Of a stretch of DNA of 8,569 bases, positions 6,533 through 8,569 are shown piece by piece. Numbering within the stretch: the first letter of the stretch is position 1; every line of letters starts with the position of its first letter. The stretch covers positions 1 through 8,569 of the forward strand of contig JAPLOT010000063.1 in the NCBI GenBank assembly GCA_026400595.1, given 5' to 3'. A program made the translations under genes and the position numbers. The DNA comes from Alphaproteobacteria bacterium (GTDB taxonomy: Bacteria; Pseudomonadota; Alphaproteobacteria; Rhizobiales; Aestuariivirgaceae). A model generated the notes under the pieces. The model was given only the letters and a program-made list of their open reading frames with translations. It had not been told where the DNA came from and ran no database searches.

Positions 6533-7359
6533 CCGTCGCCACCCTCGCCGACGTTCTGCAGCCAGCAATTGTGCAGCGCAGCGCCGTCGCTGGCCTGGTG
6601 GTGCTGGGCTGGGAAGATGCCAGGGCCTATGTGGAAGCAGCCGATGAGGCCGGGCTGCCGGTCATTCTTCAGGCTGGCCCCGGCTGCCGCACGTACACCC
6701 CCGTCTCAGTGCTCGGAAAGATGTTCCGGGTATTGGCGGAACAGGCACGCGTTCCCGTCGTCTGTCATATCGACCATGCCTACACGGTCGATGAGTGCGC
6801 CATTGGCATCGACAGCGGATTTTCGTCAGTCATGATTGATGGCTCGAAACTGCCAATCGGCGAAAACATTGCAATCACTGCTCGCGTGGTAGAGATGGCC
6901 CGCCGCGCAGGCGTCAGCGTTGAAGGAGAAGTTGGCGTCGTCGGCTACGTAAGCGGTGGTGGATCGACGATGACCTCCCCTGATGAAGCCCAGCGCTTCG
7001 ACCAAGAAAGCGGCGTTGATGCACTCGCCATTTCCGTGGGCAATGTCCACCTCAGCACTGAGAAGACGACGGGGATCGATTTGGACTTGGTTCGCCGGAT
7101 CGAAGCCGTTACCCATTCGCCGCTCGTGCTGCATGGTGGGAGCGGCATTCCACCGGCCATCCGCAGGAGACTGGCGCGCGAGACGCGGGTCAAGAAGTTC
7201 AACATCGGCACCGAGCTCCGCATGGCCTTCGGTGCCGCCTTGCGTAAATCGCTGGCTGACCATCCAGATGTCTTCGACCGCCTGCAACTCTTGGGCAACA
7301 CCATTGCACCGCTCAAGGCCGAAGCCAGGGCGGTGATGTCGACGCTAGCGGAGGAATAG
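6529..7359 (+). CDS. iolJ: Class II aldolase, probable 6-phospho-5-dehydro-2-deoxy-D-gluconate aldolase (IolJ role)
   Basis: This 276-residue zinc-dependent class II (FbaA/GatY/IolJ-type) aldolase probably cleaves the IolC product into dihydroxyacetone phosphate and malonic semialdehyde. Seen: CHIDHAY with Asp82 (catalytic) and His83 (metal), EGEVGVVG with Glu132/Glu134, the metal-type His174 in VGNVHL, LHGGSGIP with His202, and the phosphate-binding KFNIGTELR (223-231). The family is certain. The substrate is inferred from position: its ATG overlaps the iolB stop in ATGA, so it is translationally coupled to iolB, and the IolC here lacks any aldolase-like extension. The usual GTxHG around the third ligand is replaced by GNVHL, a small departure. 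An alternative is a general fructose- or tagatose-bisphosphate aldolase, but that fits the operon less well. No convincing terminator hairpin follows the stop. Confidence 0.87.
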   Translation: MTVATLADVLQPAIVQRSAVAGLVVLGWEDARAYVEAADEAGLPVILQAGPGCRTYTPVSVLGKMFRVLAEQARVPVVCHIDHAYTVDECAIGIDSGFSSVMIDGSKLPIGENIAITARVVEMARRAGVSVEGEVGVVGYVSGGGSTMTSPDEAQRFDQESGVDALAISVGNVHLSTEKTTGIDLDLVRRIEAVTHSPLVLHGGSGIPPAIRRRLARETRVKKFNIGTELRMAFGAALRKSLADHPDVFDRLQLLGNTIAPLKAEARAVMSTLAEE

Positions 7360-7392
7360 CGGATCCCTGCTATCCCTTGTCACAGCCGCAAA

Positions 7393-7617
7393 TCAAATCT
7401 GAACGGCATGATAATGGAGTTCTCCAAGTTTGGGCCTGAGCTTCGGCGCCTCGCGGGTCTTGGAGGGGTCGGCATTCTGGACCCAGTCGCGGTTCGCCCG
7501 GACGGGATCAATCGTGCCATCGGACTCCAGCGTCAGGCGGCCCAGGCTGATCGCCTTCCGAACGGCTGTGTGGCTGACACCCCTTTGAGCTGCATAGGCG
7601 CGGATTGATAATCCCAT
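7393..7617 (-). CDS. Small helix-turn-helix protein, possibly a truncated phage-type DNA-binding protein
   Basis: This is a 74-residue basic protein of unknown role. Residues 5-28, with AYAAQRGVSHTAVRKAIS at 7-24 followed by GRLT, read as a MerR/excisionase-like helix-turn-helix. After it come SDGTIDP and a tryptophan-containing DWVQNADPSK (44-53). This pattern is familiar from the N-terminus of phage small-terminase (Nu1-like) and 'element of external origin' proteins, which are usually longer, so the gene may be a shortened remnant. Its last 20 residues look unstructured. The ATG at 7615-7617 has GAGGG 11 bases upstream, slightly far. It is convergent with the aldolase gene (33 bases between stops) and divergent from the next gene. 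Functional assignment is tentative. Confidence 0.65.
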   Translation of the reverse strand: MGLSIRAYAAQRGVSHTAVRKAISLGRLTLESDGTIDPVRANRDWVQNADPSKTREAPKLRPKLGELHYHAVQI

Positions 7618-7637
7618 GGCTGCATTGCCCTCAATAA

Positions 7638-7652
7638 AGCAATCTCATTGCT
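7638..7652. repeat. Short inverted repeat upstream of the helix-turn-helix gene
   Basis: AGCAAT-CTC-ATTGCT has perfect six-base arms around a three-base centre. It lies 21-35 bases before the ATG of the small helix-turn-helix gene, next to TTTATT on the minus strand (7638-7633), which could be a -10 box. It could be an operator, perhaps for autoregulation; this is inferred from position only. Confidence 0.35.
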
Positions 7653-7690
7653 GCTTATCGACTGGATAATCAGATGCGATGGAGAAAATG

Positions 7691-7703
7691 TCTGATCATC
7701 AGA
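7691..7703. repeat. Short inverted repeat before the 87-residue hypothetical gene
   Basis: TCTGAT-C-ATCAGA has perfect six-base arms with a single central base, 20 bases before the ATG at 7723. The word ATCAGAT occurs at 7698-7704 and again at 7669-7675, 29 bases apart. This could be a regulator binding site in the divergent intergenic region or chance in a short spacer. Confidence 0.3.
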
Positions 7704-7722
7704 TCGACAACAGGTGAACCCC

Positions 7723-7986
7723 ATGATGATGCGCAAGCCCCGAGACAACAGCCAGGCACTCGCCGCCTTCATGGCGAAGAAGGCCCAGATTGATGCCATG
7801 CTCATCAGGCTGATGGATCTCAGCGCGGACCACTTTGATGTCTCTCCAGACTCACTCCATTGGGGGCACGTCCGCAACCTCGAACACGTCGCCATTCAAG
7901 AGCGGTGGATTGACGTGCTGGATCAGGCGTTCTTGATTGCGGACTTCACTTTGGCAGCGAGTTCCGGCGTGACATCAAGGCCGTGA
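7723..7986 (+). CDS. Small conserved hypothetical protein with altered C-terminus
   Basis: This is an 87-residue protein, predicted soluble and helical, with no signal peptide or membrane segment. Residues 11-70 (ALAAFMAKKAQIDAML, LSADHFDV, WGHVRNLEHV, ERWIDVLDQAF) resemble small Rhizobiales proteins of unknown function that I recall as ending soon after the AF. Here the last 20 residues (about 68-87) are instead encoded antisense to the 3' end of the DUF1059 gene and look unlike the rest, suggesting the original stop was lost. The ATG at 7723 is chosen because AGGTGA (7712-7717) lies five bases before it; an in-frame GTG at 7714 would overlap that site. No function can be assigned. Confidence 0.7.
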   Translation: MMMRKPRDNSQALAAFMAKKAQIDAMLIRLMDLSADHFDVSPDSLHWGHVRNLEHVAIQERWIDVLDQAFLIADFTLAASSGVTSRP

Positions 7987-8096
7987 GCTTTCTTGGCGTG
8001 CTCGGCCGCAGCCTTCAGAACGTCGGCCTCCGTCTCGCCCTTGGCGACGAAATCGCAGCCTGGCATCAGGTCACCGCACTTCAGCATCTTGGACAT
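7923..8096 (-). CDS. DUF1059 family small protein
   Basis: This 57-residue protein has the full DUF1059 pattern: LKCGDLMPGCDF with Cys7 and Cys14, a short acidic linker GETEADV, then AEHAKKAHGLDVTPEL with His33 and His38. The two cysteines and two histidines could bind a metal; this is inference, as the family has no established function. The ATG at 8094-8096 is chosen because a strong GGAGGAG lies about nine bases upstream and the family begins here. The frame stays open to 8219, but that stretch is unlike the family. The gene is convergent with the hypothetical gene, and their 3' ends overlap by 64 bases. Confidence 0.88.
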   Translation of the reverse strand: MSKMLKCGDLMPGCDFVAKGETEADVLKAAAEHAKKAHGLDVTPELAAKVKSAIKNA

Positions 8097-8303
8097 CGAA
8101 GGTCTCCTCCAAGTGTGAAAGTCAACGGCTACAACAATACACCAGAATAGCGCTGGATCATAGTTCCGGACATGGCCTGTGCTATATGCATCGGTACGGT
8201 CGCGTTGCGCACGGGGCAAAGCCAGATCACCGGAGTTCCTGTGGTCTCAAGGATCTGGGCTGGAGACCCTTGCGTACGTCAGTGACAAATGCAGCAGGAC
8301 ATC
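8097..8303. other. Intergenic region between divergent DUF1059 and SOUL-family genes
   Basis: This stretch of about 207 bases must hold promoters for both flanking genes. I see the DUF1059 ribosome binding site (near 8103-8110, minus strand), and TATATG (8182-8187) as an unsupported -10-like word. A weak inverted repeat, GGTCTC (8243-8248) with GAGACC (8263-8268), has a 14-base loop. No gene or RNA was recognised in it. Confidence 0.5.
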
Positions 8304-8569
8304 ATGAACAATGCGACACGAATGTTGATTTACCTTGGTCTCGGGTTTGTCGCTGTGCTCCTCGGCCTTGTCCTGTTTTGGTATGTGCAAACCCGCAATG
8401 TCGAAATCGCCCGATACGAGGTGCTCGAAGCCGACGGCGACATCGAGATCCGGGCCTATCCGGCACTCGTCGTGGCAGAGGTCACGCGGACGGGAAACAG
8501 GGATGAGGCCGTGAGGGCCGGATTTGGCCCGCTTGCCCGCTACATCTTCGCGAAGGAGCGGCCCGGAGA
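8304..8569 (+). CDS. SOUL haem-binding family protein, membrane-anchored, partial (runs off window)
   Basis: The first 88 residues are present. Residues 8-27 form one hydrophobic segment (LIYLGLGFVAVLLGLVLFWY), an uncleaved anchor or a signal sequence. The SOUL domain then begins: ARYEVLEADGDIEIRAYPALVVAEV (36-60), with the family hallmark Tyr-Glu-Val...Glu-Ile-Arg-x-Tyr-Pro, followed by NRDEAVRAGFGPLARYIF (65-82). SOUL proteins bind haem or related tetrapyrroles in some members; bacterial roles are mostly unknown. The anchor suggests a periplasm-facing domain. The ATG at 8304 has AGGA four bases upstream; an in-frame ATG at 8289 would add five residues. It shows no functional link to the inositol locus. 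Confidence 0.88.
   Translation, partial: MNNATRMLIYLGLGFVAVLLGLVLFWYVQTRNVEIARYEVLEADGDIEIRAYPALVVAEVTRTGNRDEAVRAGFGPLARYIFAKERPG

Noticed and set aside
7360..7392. Terminator between the convergent aldolase and helix-turn-helix genes
   Set aside because: Only a four-base GGAT/ATCC stem is visible and no T-run follows, so no intrinsic terminator can be supported.
8097..8219. N-terminal extension of the DUF1059 protein by 41 residues
   Set aside because: The added residues do not match the family, and a strong GGAGGAG precedes the internal ATG at 8096.
8243..8268. Inverted repeat GGTCTC...GAGACC as a terminator or regulatory hairpin
   Set aside because: The six-base stem has a 14-base loop with no T-tract after it, and lies upstream of a gene; chance is likely.
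1..8569. A novel defence system, CRISPR array, tRNA or insertion sequence
   Set aside because: No repeat-spacer pattern, cloverleaf, transposase or terminal inverted repeats were seen; most of the window is explained by catabolic and small housekeeping-like genes.

Overview
The window looks like a chromosomal segment of a GC-rich alphaproteobacterium, most likely Rhizobiales/Hyphomicrobiales. This is inferred from the codon use, from the flavour of the small DUF1059 and 'AFMAKKAQID...WGHV' proteins, and from the cyclitol-catabolism gene content. No rRNA, tRNA, CRISPR array, insertion sequence or plasmid origin was seen.

Left and centre (1-7359): two divergent operons form an inositol (cyclitol) catabolic locus. 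The minus-strand operon, read from 2730 down past position 1, encodes a Gfo/Idh/MocA dehydrogenase, an IolE-like TIM-barrel dehydratase/isomerase, and a second Gfo/Idh/MocA dehydrogenase cut by the window edge. The plus-strand operon (2814-7359) encodes IolD (ring-opening hydrolase), IolC (5-dehydro-2-deoxygluconokinase), IolB (5-deoxy-glucuronate isomerase) and a class II aldolase in the role of IolJ. Spacing is very tight: a 2-base gap between iolD and iolC, and an ATGA overlap between iolB and the aldolase.

Read together, the genes give an almost complete route: cyclitol oxidation by a Gfo/Idh enzyme, dehydration (IolE-like), ring opening (IolD), isomerisation (IolB), phosphorylation (IolC), and aldol cleavage to dihydroxyacetone phosphate and malonic semialdehyde. 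A malonic-semialdehyde dehydrogenase (IolA), a transporter and a regulator are not in the window. The divergent promoter region holds a perfect 14-base LacI-family-type operator, TGCAACCGGTTGCA (2747-2760). It overlaps candidate promoters in both directions, so one repressor could control both operons.

Right end (7360-8569): unrelated small genes. These are a 74-residue helix-turn-helix protein (minus), an 87-residue conserved hypothetical (plus) whose 3' end runs into the 3' end of a convergent DUF1059 gene (minus), and the first 88 residues of a membrane-anchored SOUL haem-binding-family protein (plus) that leaves the window. Short inverted repeats lie in the region between the first two.

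The most interesting points are the operator/promoter architecture, the use of a stand-alone kinase plus class II aldolase, the paired dehydrogenases flanking an IolE-like enzyme (possibly a substrate other than plain myo-inositol), and the odd convergent overlap at 7923-7986. No wholly new system was identified.
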